From Acidimicrobiaceae bacterium (GTDB taxonomy: Bacteria > Actinomycetota > Acidimicrobiia > Acidimicrobiales > RAAP-2), in assembly GCA_003141095.1 (NCBI GenBank), contig PLKM01000058.1, positions 1-64,000 on the forward strand: a DNA stretch of 64,000 bases, in the 5' to 3' direction. Made by a program: the position numbers and the translations under genes. Positions 37,271 through 47,876 of the stretch are shown in pieces. Positions within the stretch are counted from its first letter, which is position 1. The number at the start of each line of letters is the position of its first letter. The notes beneath the pieces were generated by a model. The model saw nothing but the letters and a program-made list of their open reading frames with translations. It was not told where the DNA came from and did not search any database.

Positions 37271-38179
37271 GTGTCGCTACCGAGTGCGCCGATGCGGGCC
37301 AAGGATCCGTGGCACCGCGAAGGATTCGCCTCGACGCTTCACGTCGCGAATCGCTCCCCGGCGACGATGCGCGCCTACGCCAGCGACCTGAATCAGTTCG
37401 TCGAGTGGGCGCACGAGCGTGGCCTTGGCGGTCCCATTTCAATAACGACGAGGACGTTGCGCGAATATCTGGCTCACATGACCGCACGGGGAGATCAGCG
37501 CACGTCAATAGTCCGACGTCGAGCGTCACTGCGTACCTACTTTTCGTGGTTGGTGGAACGCGAGTTCATCAAAGAGAGCCCGGCGGCTCGGCTCTCGGCC
37601 CCGCGACTGGCCACTCAACTGCCCAAGATCGTCGTGCGCGAGCAACTCGATCACTTGCTCGACGAGGACTGGGGCGATGACGAGTGGGCGACCCTCGATC
37701 GGGCGGTCTGCGAGGTTCTGTACGGCGCGGGACTTCGCGTGAGTGAACTCTGCGGGCTCGACGTCGAAGGCGTCGATTTTTCCCAGGGACTGCTGCGGGT
37801 CATGGGAAAAGGGCGCAAGGAGCGCATCGTGCCGCTGCACCAACGTGGGCTCGACTCCGTGCGACTCTGGCTCGACGACGCTCGAGACCAAGTCGCCCGG
37901 GCGACTTCGCCCCCGGAGGCCCTCTTCTATAACCGGCGCGGAAATCGCCTGGGCTCTCGCGACGTGCGACGAATCCTCGACAACCGGGTGGTTCGAGGTC
38001 ATATCCATCCCCACGCCCTTCGCCACACTTACGCCACGCACCTCTTAGAGGGCGGGGCGGATCTGCGGGTGGTGCAGGAGCTCCTCGGCCACGAGAGCCT
38101 CACGACGACCCAGCTCTACACGCATGTTTCAAAGTCACGGCTGCAAAAAGTGCACCACCAGACCCATCCGAGGGGTTGA
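37271..38179 (+). CDS. xerC: Tyrosine recombinase XerC
   Basis: SAM-like N domain; LYGAGLRVSELCGLD; HALRHTYATHLLEGGADLRVVQELLGHESLTTTQLYTHVS. Confidence 0.92.
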   Translation: MSLPSAPMRAKDPWHREGFASTLHVANRSPATMRAYASDLNQFVEWAHERGLGGPISITTRTLREYLAHMTARGDQRTSIVRRRASLRTYFSWLVEREFIKESPAARLSAPRLATQLPKIVVREQLDHLLDEDWGDDEWATLDRAVCEVLYGAGLRVSELCGLDVEGVDFSQGLLRVMGKGRKERIVPLHQRGLDSVRLWLDDARDQVARATSPPEALFYNRRGNRLGSRDVRRILDNRVVRGHIHPHALRHTYATHLLEGGADLRVVQELLGHESLTTTQLYTHVSKSRLQKVHHQTHPRG

Positions 38180-38310
38180 GGCTTTTCCAGCGACTAACAT
38201 GGTCTGGCTCTCCCACGGTGGGTCAGCAGACGAAATGTCCTTGTGGTTTCGAACGGTCGCCGCTTGCGGTGCACCTCAAGGATTGAGTAACCGAACGGAA
38301 GGAAAAGAAC

Positions 38311-39189
38311 GTGGCATTAGTCACTTTGCAGGAGCTACTTGACTCGGGAGTGCACTTCGGGCACCAGACCCGTCGTTGGAACCCTAAAATGCGTCGCTTT
38401 ATTCTCGGCGAGCGCAACGGAATCTATCTGATTGACCTTCGAAAGACCCTCGCCGGCATCGAGACGAGTTACGCCTACGTCCGTGACCTCGTTGCGGGAG
38501 GCGGCATCATTCTGTTCGTCGGCACCAAGAAGCAGACGCAGGGCCCGATTGCGGACTACGCCCAGGCTTGCGGAATGCCATTTGTAAACCAGCGCTGGCT
38601 CGGTGGAATGCTGACCAACTTCTCGACCGTGGCCGGTCGTGTGAAGCGCATGGTTGAACTGCGTGCCATGCAGCGCGCGGGCGACTTTGAGAACATGCCC
38701 AAGCGTGAAGCCCTGCGCCACAGCCGTGAGCTGGAGAAGCTCGACAGGAACTTGAGCGGTATCGCGAACCTCGACCGCGTACCCGACGCCATCTTCGTTA
38801 TCGACACTAAGAAAGAGCACATCGCGGTAACCGAAGCTCGCAAACTCGGTTTGCCCGTTGTGGCCGTAGTTGACACCAACTGCGATCCCGACGTCATCGA
38901 CTTCGTGATTCCTGGCAACGATGACGCAATTCGTTCAGGTGCCCTGCTCTGCCGATTGATTGCTGATGCCGTTACCGAGGGTCGATTCATTCGTGCGAAC
39001 CGTCCAGTAATCAGTAAGGCTGCTCCAGCTCCAGCTCCAGTGGTTGCGCCGACCGCTGAAGTCGCACCCGCTCCAGCGACTGAAGTGACGCCCGTCGTCG
39101 AGATTGAAACGACGCCCGCGCCGACCGCTGAAGTCGCACCCGCTGCGGCATCCGACGCTGAAGCAACCACCGAAATCGCCAAAGCCTGA
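38311..39189 (+). CDS. rpsB: 30S ribosomal protein S2 with Ala/Pro/Glu-rich C-terminal extension
   Basis: [22 protein letters not shown]; extension [18 protein letters not shown]... Confidence 0.97.
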   Translation: MALVTLQELLDSGVHFGHQTRRWNPKMRRFILGERNGIYLIDLRKTLAGIETSYAYVRDLVAGGGIILFVGTKKQTQGPIADYAQACGMPFVNQRWLGGMLTNFSTVAGRVKRMVELRAMQRAGDFENMPKREALRHSRELEKLDRNLSGIANLDRVPDAIFVIDTKKEHIAVTEARKLGLPVVAVVDTNCDPDVIDFVIPGNDDAIRSGALLCRLIADAVTEGRFIRANRPVISKAAPAPAPVVAPTAEVAPAPATEVTPVVEIETTPAPTAEVAPAAASDAEATTEIAKA

Positions 39190-39218
39190 TTCGTCAGTAA
39201 AGATTCACAGAGGAGAAC

Positions 39219-40013
39219 ATGGTGAGTATCACCGCGAAAGACGTACAGACACTTCGCCAGTCAACCGGCGTAGGAATGATGGACGCCAAAAAGGCCTTGG
39301 AGGCCAATGACGGCGATATGGAAGCAGCGACGCAATGGCTGCGTGTTCAGGGTTTAGCATCAGCCGCCAAGCGCGCCGACCGCGAAGCGGGAGAGGGCGC
39401 GGTCGCCGTCGTGCGCAACGGTAACGTCGCTTCGATCGTTGAGATGCGCTGCGAGACAGACTTCGTCGCAAAATCTGAAGAGTTTGTCTCACTCGTCGAT
39501 GAAATAGCGGCGCGCGTCTGCGCCGACGGCGTTGGTGCCACGGCGCAGTTCCAGGAAAACATCGAGAAGATGCTTACCACCTTGAAAGAGAACATCTCGC
39601 TTGGTCGCGTGTACCGTCTCGAAGCTGGCGAGGGCGAGGTGGTGGACACGTACTCGCACCTGCAGGCAGGTCGCGGCGTGAACGCAGTTGCCGTTGTCGT
39701 CAAAGGTGGAACGGAAGAGTTGGCTCACGAGATCGCGGTCCACATTGCCTTCTCGAAGCCCCTTTACCTGAAGCGCGAGGACGTGCCCGAGGCTGAGGTT
39801 GCCGCTGAGCGCAAGACTGTCGAGGAGATTTCGCGTAACGAGGGTAAGCCCGATGCGGCGCTGCCCAAGATTATTGAAGGCCGCCTGAACGGTTGGTTCA
39901 AGGACCGCGTGCTTCTTGAGCAGAACTACGTGAAGGATGAGAAACAGTCAATTCAGCAGTTCTTGAACGGCGCCACGATCACTGCGTTCGCTCAAGTCGT
40001 GATCGGGAGTTAG
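39219..40013 (+). CDS. tsf: Elongation factor Ts
   Basis: LRQSTGVGMMDAKKALEANDGDMEAATQWLR; EMRCETDFVAKSEEF. Confidence 0.97.
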   Translation: MVSITAKDVQTLRQSTGVGMMDAKKALEANDGDMEAATQWLRVQGLASAAKRADREAGEGAVAVVRNGNVASIVEMRCETDFVAKSEEFVSLVDEIAARVCADGVGATAQFQENIEKMLTTLKENISLGRVYRLEAGEGEVVDTYSHLQAGRGVNAVAVVVKGGTEELAHEIAVHIAFSKPLYLKREDVPEAEVAAERKTVEEISRNEGKPDAALPKIIEGRLNGWFKDRVLLEQNYVKDEKQSIQQFLNGATITAFAQVVIGS

Positions 40014-40022
40014 GCGATATTC

Positions 40023-40733
40023 GTGCGCCGGGTGGTCTTAAAACTTTCGGGTGAGGCGCTCGCTTCAGCCGCGAGTGACGAGACTATTGATGCGACGACC
40101 GTTGATTTCTTGGCGCGTGAAGTTGCCAACGCCATGCAGCGTGGCGGACTCGAGCTTGCGGTGGTCGTGGGCGGGGGAAATATTTGGCGTGGCGCCACGG
40201 GAGCCATGGCCGGAATGAACCGCGCGAACTCGGACCTCATGGGCATGCTCGGTACCGTGATCAACGCGCTCGCCCTGCAAGACGCTATTGAGTCGCACGG
40301 CCGTCCGACGCGAGTAATGTCAGCGATTGGCATGGACCAGGTTGCTGAGCCCTACATCCGCCGTCGTGCGGTTCGTCACCTTGAAAAGGGTCGTGTCGTA
40401 ATCTTCGCCGCCGGTATGGGTAATCCTTATTTCACGACCGATACACCGGCGGCTCAACGCGCCGCAGAGATTGAAGCTGAAATTGTCCTCAAGGGGACCC
40501 ACGGTGGGGTTGATGGTGTGTATTCAGAAGACCCACGCGTGAATCCGAACGCTACGAAGTTCGACGAAATATCCTTTGACGAGGTCATCGCCAAGAATCT
40601 TCGCGTCATGGACATGACGGCAATCACGTTCTGCAAGGACAATAATTTGCCGCTTCGAGTGTTTGACCTGATGGCCGAAGGAAACTTGGGTCGCGCACTT
40701 GACGGTCACGCCGTCGGTACGCTGGTGAAGTAA
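40023..40733 (+). CDS. pyrH: UMP kinase
   Basis: VVLKLSGEALAS; VVVGGGNIWRG; GVDGVYSEDPRVNPNA. Confidence 0.97.
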   Translation: MRRVVLKLSGEALASAASDETIDATTVDFLAREVANAMQRGGLELAVVVGGGNIWRGATGAMAGMNRANSDLMGMLGTVINALALQDAIESHGRPTRVMSAIGMDQVAEPYIRRRAVRHLEKGRVVIFAAGMGNPYFTTDTPAAQRAAEIEAEIVLKGTHGGVDGVYSEDPRVNPNATKFDEISFDEVIAKNLRVMDMTAITFCKDNNLPLRVFDLMAEGNLGRALDGHAVGTLVK

Positions 40734-41302
40734 TGGATAACGAACTCGTAGACCTGGTGATGGACGACACGCGTGAGCGAATGGCTCGAGCGATTGAGCA
40801 CGTGAAGAGCGAGTTCGCCGCAGTGCGAACTGGCCGAGCGTCGTCATCGCTGATTGAGAACTTGCTCGTCGACTACTACGGCACCGAAACTTCGCTCAAG
40901 CAGTTGGCGAACTTCTCGGTGCCCGAACCGCGACTGCTCGTCGTCTCACCCTTTGACAAGGGTGCCATGGCCGCCATTGAGAAGGCCATTAGCAACGCCG
41001 ACCTCGGATTGAATCCGTCGAACGATGGTCAAGTAATTCGCCTCGCGTTTCCGACCCTCACCGAAGAGCGCCGCAAGTCCTTCGTCAAGATCGTCAAGAC
41101 CAAGGCCGAGGACGGCAAAGTTGCCTTGCGCGGCGTTCGTCGACACGCACGTCAGGAACTCGAAAACCTGGAAAAAGAGGAAGGCCTGTCGAGCGATGAC
41201 ATCGAGCGTTTCGAGAAGGTCCTCGACAAGATGACCCAGGACGAAGTGGCTGCGGTGGACGCGCTGCTTGCTCATAAGGAGCAGGAACTACTTGAAGTCT
41301 GA
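40733..41302 (+). CDS. frr: Ribosome recycling factor
   Basis: DDTRERMARAIEHVKSEFAAVRTGRASSSLIENLLVDYYG. Confidence 0.97.
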   Translation: MDNELVDLVMDDTRERMARAIEHVKSEFAAVRTGRASSSLIENLLVDYYGTETSLKQLANFSVPEPRLLVVSPFDKGAMAAIEKAISNADLGLNPSNDGQVIRLAFPTLTEERRKSFVKIVKTKAEDGKVALRGVRRHARQELENLEKEEGLSSDDIERFEKVLDKMTQDEVAAVDALLAHKEQELLEV

Positions 41303-42593
41303 CGACGACACCCCGTTCGACGATGCGACTGGCGAGTTTCCGGTCGTGAGTGCGACAGACTCGCGAGTGACCATCACTGGCGCCGAAATCGCCGCCGAAG
41401 TTGTCGACGACGCACCCGTCATTGATCCGGCGACACTTCTGCCGCACTGGACCGACGCCCCGACCGGCCAGGTACCCATCGTTGTCGCCCGAGAAGCCGC
41501 CGATAATGACGATCCCTGGGCCGCAATTCCCGCTCCAGCTTGGCGCGAGGGCGAGGCCGATTGGGTAGCGCACGAAGAGCAGTTCGACGCATCGCTCCTC
41601 GCGGGTGACGCCAAGGAAGAGGACGCGCGTCCGTGGGAGTTCACCCTCGTCGAAGAAGAGATCGCCGCCGAGGAGATTCTTGACGAGACGCCTCGTCCGG
41701 AACCCATGCGCGCTCAACGAACGCGTCGAACGGTTCGAGTGAATCAACTCGCCGGTCGTGCCGTGCGTCAAGGAACCCAACGCAGCGTTTCCCTGGCCAC
41801 GTTCACGGGAATCCTTCTCGCGATCGTCGTCTTCAGTGTTTTCCTCGCGGGTACCCTTCCGGTCGCCGTGATGCTCCTCTTGGTCCTCGGGCTCGGCGCC
41901 GCCGAGGCGTACGCGGCCTTTCGTTCGGTTGGCGCCCACCCCGCAACGATTCTCGGTATCGTCGGGGTGCTGACGCTCGGTGTTGCTGCGTACAACAAGG
42001 GTGTGGCCGCCATTGGTGCGGTGACGGTCCTGATGTTGATTTTCGGCTTCATTTGGTATCTCAACGCCGAAAAGAAAATCGACGTGCTCGACGGACTCGG
42101 CGCGACGATCTTCGTCTACGTGTGGGTTGGAGTCCTCGGCTCGTATTCGCTACTTCTGATCTCACCGAATTCGTTTCCGAATCATCACGGTTTGGCGTAC
42201 CTCTTCGGGGCCATTGTCTTGTCGGTCGCCAATGACTCCGGTGCGCTGTTTATCGGGCGCGCTATTGGTCATCGCCCCCTCAATAGGTCGCTGTCACCCA
42301 ATAAGACCATTGAGGGAACGGTCGGGGGCACGATAATCACGCTCATCGCCGGTGTGGTAATCCTGCCGTTGGTTAGTCCCTGGACGAGGACCCACGGTTT
42401 GGAAGCCGCCGTTGCCTTCGCGATCGTGGTTCCATTGGGTGATCTCTTTGAGTCGATGGTCAAGCGCACCCTCGGCGTGAAGGACTTGGGTCAACTGTTA
42501 CCGGGGCACGGCGGACTGCTCGACCGAGTCGATGGACTGCTGTTCGCACTGCCGACGATGTACTACCTCGCCCACGTACTCAAACTGGGATAA
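41292..42593 (+). CDS. cdsA: Phosphatidate cytidylyltransferase with long acidic N-terminal extension (start approximate)
   Basis: Multi-TM C-terminal domain with SLSPNKTIEGTVGG, VPLGDLFESMVKRTLGVKDLGQLLPGHGGLLDRVDGLL; ~150-aa hydrophilic N-region. Confidence 0.93.
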   Translation: MKSDDDTPFDDATGEFPVVSATDSRVTITGAEIAAEVVDDAPVIDPATLLPHWTDAPTGQVPIVVAREAADNDDPWAAIPAPAWREGEADWVAHEEQFDASLLAGDAKEEDARPWEFTLVEEEIAAEEILDETPRPEPMRAQRTRRTVRVNQLAGRAVRQGTQRSVSLATFTGILLAIVVFSVFLAGTLPVAVMLLLVLGLGAAEAYAAFRSVGAHPATILGIVGVLTLGVAAYNKGVAAIGAVTVLMLIFGFIWYLNAEKKIDVLDGLGATIFVYVWVGVLGSYSLLLISPNSFPNHHGLAYLFGAIVLSVANDSGALFIGRAIGHRPLNRSLSPNKTIEGTVGGTIITLIAGVVILPLVSPWTRTHGLEAAVAFAIVVPLGDLFESMVKRTLGVKDLGQLLPGHGGLLDRVDGLLFALPTMYYLAHVLKLG

Positions 42594-42595
42594 CG

Positions 42596-43765
42596 ATGTT
42601 GTCGACGCGCCCAAGTGTGGCGCTCTTGGGTGCGACGGGCTCAATCGGCACGCAAACACTTGATGTTCTGCGTCGCGAACTCGACTCGTTTGATCTCGTC
42701 GCGATCGCGGGGGGTCAACGGCTCGCTCAACTGGCCGCCATCGCCAAGGAGTTCGATGTTTCGAACATAGGGGTCGTGAGCAACGACGACCGGGTCAGTC
42801 TGCAGGCAATGGTCGGACCGAGCGTCAACATCGTGGTCGGCGCCGAGGGCCTTACCGAGTTGTCAATGTGCGCTGATGTCGTCGTGAACGCCGTCGTGGG
42901 TTTTGCGGGGCTTCCGGTGACGTTGAGCGCCCTCCAGGCGGGCAAGCGGCTGGCGCTCGCGAACAAGGAGTCTTTGATCGCGGCGGCACCGCTCGTCGCC
43001 AAAGTGCGCACGACCGGCGGCGCGGAGATACTCCCCATCGATTCCGAGCACTGTGCAATCCATCAATGTCTTGCCGGCTCCCCGGACGAACCGGGCCACC
43101 CCGATGTTCGACGCCTGCTCCTCACCGCGTCGGGTGGCCCTTTTCGAGGATGGACCAAGCACCAACTCAGCTCGGTGGCGAAGAGTGATGCGCTGAAGCA
43201 CCCCACATGGTCAATGGGCCCGAAGATCACGATCGACTCGTCAACGCTGATGAACAAGGGGCTGGAAGTGCTCGAAGCCTCGGCCCTCTTCGGCATCGAA
43301 GTTGACCGGGTCGACGTCGTCGTCCACCCGCAGTCCATTGTCCACTCCATGGTTGAGTACGTCGACGGTTCGGTGCTCGCGCAGCTTTCAGAACCGGACA
43401 TGCGTCTGCCCATTGCGTACTGCCTTGGCTCGCCCGTGCGCTTCAATCATGGCTGGGGCCGTCTCGATTTCAGCCAGGCGCTGCACCTGACGTTTGAGGC
43501 ACCTGACCGTGAGGCGTTTCCGGCGTTGGATCTGGCCTACGCCGCCGCTCGCCGGGGGGGAGCCGCCGCCGCGTGGCTCTCGGCGGCGAATGAAATCGCC
43601 GTCGATGCGTTCCTCAACGATCAGATTTCCTGGTCGCGCATCGTGCCGCTGGTCGCCGACGTGATGGACGGCTTCGACGACGAGCCGCTTACGTCGCTGG
43701 AGGAGCTCTTCGAGAACGACGCGACCGCTCGTCGAATCGCTCACGGTATGGTAATTGGGCAGTGA
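42596..43765 (+). CDS. dxr: 1-deoxy-D-xylulose-5-phosphate reductoisomerase
   Basis: LLGATGSIGTQTLDVLRR; LPIDSEHCAIHQCL. Confidence 0.97.
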   Translation: MLSTRPSVALLGATGSIGTQTLDVLRRELDSFDLVAIAGGQRLAQLAAIAKEFDVSNIGVVSNDDRVSLQAMVGPSVNIVVGAEGLTELSMCADVVVNAVVGFAGLPVTLSALQAGKRLALANKESLIAAAPLVAKVRTTGGAEILPIDSEHCAIHQCLAGSPDEPGHPDVRRLLLTASGGPFRGWTKHQLSSVAKSDALKHPTWSMGPKITIDSSTLMNKGLEVLEASALFGIEVDRVDVVVHPQSIVHSMVEYVDGSVLAQLSEPDMRLPIAYCLGSPVRFNHGWGRLDFSQALHLTFEAPDREAFPALDLAYAAARRGGAAAAWLSAANEIAVDAFLNDQISWSRIVPLVADVMDGFDDEPLTSLEELFENDATARRIAHGMVIGQ

Positions 43766-45024
43766 AGAAATCATCCTCGTCTGACGCCAAATCGCTCATC
43801 ATCCTCATCGCGGGCGTCGCAGCATTGATCACGCTCTTGACGTGGTGGGGGGGATGGGCGTTGCCGGTTGTGATCATCGCCATCTTCGTCATGGTGATGG
43901 GCCACGAGTTCGGTCACTTCATTACCGCGAAGCGCGCCGGCATGCAGGTCACCGACTTCTTCGTCGGTTTTGGGCCGGTCATCTGGTCCGTCACGCACGG
44001 CGAGACCCGTTACGGCGTGCGGGCGTTTCTCCTGGGCGGCTACGTGAAGGTTCCGGGCATGACCTGGGGCGAGGAGATTCCCGCTGAGAAGGAGAATCGC
44101 ACGTATCGCTCGGCGTCGTATCCGCGAAAGGTGCTGTTCGCGTCGGCGGGATCGCTGATGCACGTCGTGATGGCGCTGCTCCTGGCGTGGGCGTCGTTGG
44201 CGCTCATTGGACTTCCGTCATCGAGCGCGGTGGGCATTTCGGCCTTTTCGCACTGGGACGGGCACGCGAAGAACGCGGCCCAGACCGCCGGGCTCAAGGT
44301 GGGCGATCGGATACTTGCCGTGGATGGACGAACCGTCACGAGCCTCGATAGTTTGATCGCTGCGGTTCGAAAGAGCCCGGGTAAGAGCTTGACCTTGGAA
44401 GTCGCGCGCGCCGGCCGCGACATCACGTTGACGGCCACACCCGCCAACGCCCAGACCCTCAAAGAAGGTGGGCAAAGCATCGACACCGGAAAATCACCCG
44501 AGGGGATGCTCGGGGTCGAACTCTCTGAGCTGACGGTGCGCGCCTCGTGGTACGCAGCCATTCCCTCATCGTTCACGAGAATCGGCTCCACGATAGGAGC
44601 GGACGTTCACGCCATGATTCACGTTTTTTCACCCGGCGAGTTCTCTAACCTCTTCCACCAAGTCGCGTCGCCCGCGGCGGCGAACAACCGGGCGAACCAG
44701 TTAACGAGACCCGAGTCGATTGTCGGGGTGGTTCGAATCGCCGTCCAGAGCACCCAGTCGGGCGCCGCGGTCTTCCTCGAGATCTTGATGATGGTGAACA
44801 TCTTCGTGGGACTGTTCAACATGCTCCCGATGCTGCCCCTTGACGGCGGCTACGTCGCGGTCGCGACGTACGAACGAATCCGAAGTCGTCGGGGCAGCCA
44901 CTACCAGGCCAATATCAATCTCCTGGCGCCGGTGGTCTACGCGTTCATGAGCGTGCTCCTGGTGCTCTTCGCGTGCACGCTGTACCTCGACATCGTCCAC
45001 CCCATCGCCAATCCGTTCCAGTAG
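43762..45024 (+). CDS. rip1: M50 family site-2 protease (Rip1/RseP-like)
   Basis: HEFGHF zinc motif; PDZ domain; FNMLPMLPLDGG. Confidence 0.93.
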   Translation: MKKSSSSDAKSLIILIAGVAALITLLTWWGGWALPVVIIAIFVMVMGHEFGHFITAKRAGMQVTDFFVGFGPVIWSVTHGETRYGVRAFLLGGYVKVPGMTWGEEIPAEKENRTYRSASYPRKVLFASAGSLMHVVMALLLAWASLALIGLPSSSAVGISAFSHWDGHAKNAAQTAGLKVGDRILAVDGRTVTSLDSLIAAVRKSPGKSLTLEVARAGRDITLTATPANAQTLKEGGQSIDTGKSPEGMLGVELSELTVRASWYAAIPSSFTRIGSTIGADVHAMIHVFSPGEFSNLFHQVASPAAANNRANQLTRPESIVGVVRIAVQSTQSGAAVFLEILMMVNIFVGLFNMLPMLPLDGGYVAVATYERIRSRRGSHYQANINLLAPVVYAFMSVLLVLFACTLYLDIVHPIANPFQ

Positions 45025-45050
45025 GCGCTTCGCCGACGTGCTCGACACGG

Positions 45051-45056
45051 CAGAAT
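45051..45056 (+). promoter_or_regulatory. -10-like CAGAAT, 6 nt before ispG GTG
   Basis: CAGAAT-AGGGGG-GTG. Confidence 0.4.
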
Positions 45057-45062
45057 AGGGGG

Positions 45063-46292
45063 GTGGATGTCACTGCTAGCGCTCTCAGCCCCCGTCGCCT
45101 CACGCGTCAGATCTCCGTTGGATCGGTAAAGGTCGGCGGCAACGCCCCGATCTCGATCCAGTCGATGACGACCACGAAAACGGCGGATGTCGAGGGCACG
45201 CTGCAGCAGATCTACGCCCTCGCCGCCGCGGGCGCGGACATCGTGCGCTGTACGTGCAACGAGCAGGCCGCCGCCGAAGGACTGGCGCAGATCGTCCCTC
45301 GCTCGCCGGTCCCGATCGTCGCCGACATTCACTTTCATGTGGAGATGGCGCTCGCCGCCCTCGAAGCCGGCGTGCAAGGACTTCGCCTCAATCCCGGCAA
45401 TTTGCGCAAGCCCGAGGAGATCAAGCTCGTCGCCAGCGAGGCGCGCGATCGAGGCGTGCCCATTCGAATTGGCGTCAACGCGGGAAGCCTGCATCCCGAC
45501 ATCTACGAGAGGTTTGGCGGCGCGACACCCGAAGCCCTCGTGGAGTCGGCGCGCATCGAGCTCGCGTACTTCGAGGAAGTTGGTTTCTCGGACGTCAAGA
45601 TTTCGGTGAAGGCGTCGTCGGTCGCGACGATGATCGCCGCGTATCGGCTGGCGTCGGAGACCTTCGAGCACCCCCTGCACCTCGGTGTGACTGAGGCGGG
45701 CCCGCTGCCCGGAGGACTCTTGAAAGGAACCGCCGGAATCGCGACGCTGCTCGCCGAGGGCATAGGGGACACGCTTCGTTACTCGCTCACGGCCGATCCG
45801 GTCGAAGAGGCTCGGGCCGGTCGACAGTTGCTGGAAGCACTCGGTCTCCGCGAGCGCAAGGGACTTGACCTCATAGCGTGTCCGAGTTGCGGGCGCGCAG
45901 AAGTTGACGTCATCAAGGTCGCCACCGAAGCCCAGGCGGCCCTCTCCGAGTTGAACCTACCCATCCAGGTGGCCGTCATGGGCTGCGTCGTGAACGGACC
46001 GGGCGAGGCGCGTCACGCGGACCTTGGCATCGCGGCGGGAAAGAAGCGCGGACACCTGTTCATTCAAGGTCAGATCGTGCGCGTGGTCCCCGAGGACGAA
46101 ATGGTCGCCGCGCTCGTCGACGAGGCGAAAAAGATCGCCGCCGAGGGTATCGCCGCGCGCCTGCTCGCGAGAGACGAATCCGCTGAGGCTGAAGCTGAAG
46201 CCGACCGCGCGTTGCTGTTGGACGCGAAGGGCTTGGACGTGAATCATTCCAGCGAGCGCATCGAGAGAATCCGCCACCGCACCGAGGGCTGA
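45063..46292 (+). CDS. ispG: (E)-4-hydroxy-3-methylbut-2-enyl-diphosphate synthase
   Basis: ISIQSMTTTKTADVEGTLQQI; CPSCGRAEVDV; VMGCVVNGPGEARHADLGIA. Confidence 0.97.
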   Translation: MDVTASALSPRRLTRQISVGSVKVGGNAPISIQSMTTTKTADVEGTLQQIYALAAAGADIVRCTCNEQAAAEGLAQIVPRSPVPIVADIHFHVEMALAALEAGVQGLRLNPGNLRKPEEIKLVASEARDRGVPIRIGVNAGSLHPDIYERFGGATPEALVESARIELAYFEEVGFSDVKISVKASSVATMIAAYRLASETFEHPLHLGVTEAGPLPGGLLKGTAGIATLLAEGIGDTLRYSLTADPVEEARAGRQLLEALGLRERKGLDLIACPSCGRAEVDVIKVATEAQAALSELNLPIQVAVMGCVVNGPGEARHADLGIAAGKKRGHLFIQGQIVRVVPEDEMVAALVDEAKKIAAEGIAARLLARDESAEAEAEADRALLLDAKGLDVNHSSERIERIRHRTEG

Positions 46293-46335
46293 GGCCGGGC
46301 TTGGCTAGGCTGCATCAAGGCATCAAAGGAGAATC

Positions 46336-47745
46336 GTGGCATATCAGAACGTCCTCACCCCTCAGGCAGAGGACTTCCCCGGCTGGTATCAAGACGTCGT
46401 GGCGAAGGCCGAAATGGCCGACAACGGCCCCGTACGAGGCACGATGGTCATTCGCCCCTACGGCTACGCCATCTGGGAACGGATCCAGGCTGAGATCGAC
46501 GCTCGCATCAAAGAGGCCGGCGCGCAGAACGCGTACTTTCCCCTCTTCATCCCGCAGAGTTACCTCTCCAAAGAAGCCGAACACATCGAGGGCTTCAGTC
46601 CCGAGCTCGCGGTCGTGACGTTCGCGGGCGGCGAAGAGCTCGCCGAGCCGGTGGTCGTTCGCCCCACTTCAGAGACGGTCATTGGCGAGTTCATGGCGAA
46701 GTGGATCCAGAGCTACCGCGACCTCCCGCTGCTGCTCAATCAGTGGGCGAACGTCGTGCGATGGGAACTGCGGCCCCGGCTCTTTCTTCGATCGTCGGAG
46801 TTCCTCTGGCAAGAAGGACACACCGCACACGCCACCTTCGAGGACGCCGCGGCGTACGCGATGAAGATTCACACCGAGGTGTACGACGACGTCTTGAACG
46901 AAGTGCTCGCCGTGCCGACGTTCCTTGGCATCAAGCCCCCTCGTGAGAGGTTCGCCGGCGCCATCAACACCATGACGTGCGAGGGCATGATGCGTGACGG
47001 CAAGGCGTTGCAGATGGCGACGAGCCACGAGCTCGGCCAGAACTTCTCCAAGGCCTTCGACATCTACTACCAGAACGAAGAAGGTCAGGCCGCGCTCTGT
47101 TACACCACGTCGTGGGGATCCTCGACGCGCCTGGTGGGCGGGCTCATCATGGCCCACGGTGATGACAACGGTCTGATCATCCCTCCGCGCCTTGCGCCGA
47201 CCCAGGTGGTGATCATCGCGGTACGCGACGAGGTGCACGTGAACGAGGCCTGCGAGCGGATTCTCGCCTCGCTGAAGCGTGCGGGGGTGCGCGCGGTGCT
47301 CGATCGTGGCCGGGGCAGCTTTGGCCGCCGACTCACGGACTGGGAGATCAAGGGCGTGCCGCTGCGCGTCGAGGTTGGACCCCGCGACCTCGCCGAGGGC
47401 GTCGTTACCGTCGTGCGCCGCGACACCGCAGCGAAGGTGGCGCTCGCCATCGATGACGTGGCGCGCCAGGCGCCCGCCATGCTCGAGGGCATGCAGTCCG
47501 AACTGTTCGAGGGCGCCCGCGACCGCCGCGACGCCAACACCTGTGACGTGGCCTCGGTGGTGGAGGCGATAGAAGTCGCCCAGACGGGCTTTGCCCGACT
47601 CTCGTGGGACCTCGTGGGCGACTCCGAAGAGGCCGAAATGAACAATCAGGCGGTGACCATCCGGTGCTTGCAGCGCGCCGACGGTTCGATTCCCTCCAGT
47701 GACCTCGAGAATGACCTGCTCTGCATCGTCGCCAAGTCGTATTAG
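46336..47745 (+). CDS. proS: Prolyl-tRNA synthetase (short form)
   Basis: VVRPTSETVIGEFMAKWIQSYRDLPLLLNQWANVVRWE; RLFLRSSEFLWQEGHTAH. Confidence 0.97.
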   Translation: MAYQNVLTPQAEDFPGWYQDVVAKAEMADNGPVRGTMVIRPYGYAIWERIQAEIDARIKEAGAQNAYFPLFIPQSYLSKEAEHIEGFSPELAVVTFAGGEELAEPVVVRPTSETVIGEFMAKWIQSYRDLPLLLNQWANVVRWELRPRLFLRSSEFLWQEGHTAHATFEDAAAYAMKIHTEVYDDVLNEVLAVPTFLGIKPPRERFAGAINTMTCEGMMRDGKALQMATSHELGQNFSKAFDIYYQNEEGQAALCYTTSWGSSTRLVGGLIMAHGDDNGLIIPPRLAPTQVVIIAVRDEVHVNEACERILASLKRAGVRAVLDRGRGSFGRRLTDWEIKGVPLRVEVGPRDLAEGVVTVVRRDTAAKVALAIDDVARQAPAMLEGMQSELFEGARDRRDANTCDVASVVEAIEVAQTGFARLSWDLVGDSEEAEMNNQAVTIRCLQRADGSIPSSDLENDLLCIVAKSY

Positions 47746-47809
47746 TCTCGGACGTAGTTTCGAAATTCAAAAGAAGCAAACGCAGGGAGTTTTAGCAGGT
47801 CACGCCCAA

Positions 47810-47838
47810 TTGTGGATAGGGGATAATACTGCTACAAT
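47810..47838 (+). promoter_or_regulatory. Sigma70-type promoter upstream of rimP-nusA-infB
   Basis: TTGTGG (47810-47815), 17-bp spacer, TACAAT (47833-47838). Confidence 0.7.
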
Positions 47839-47876
47839 TGCTCCCGACAGTCCGCACAGGACGTTTGGACTCGTTT

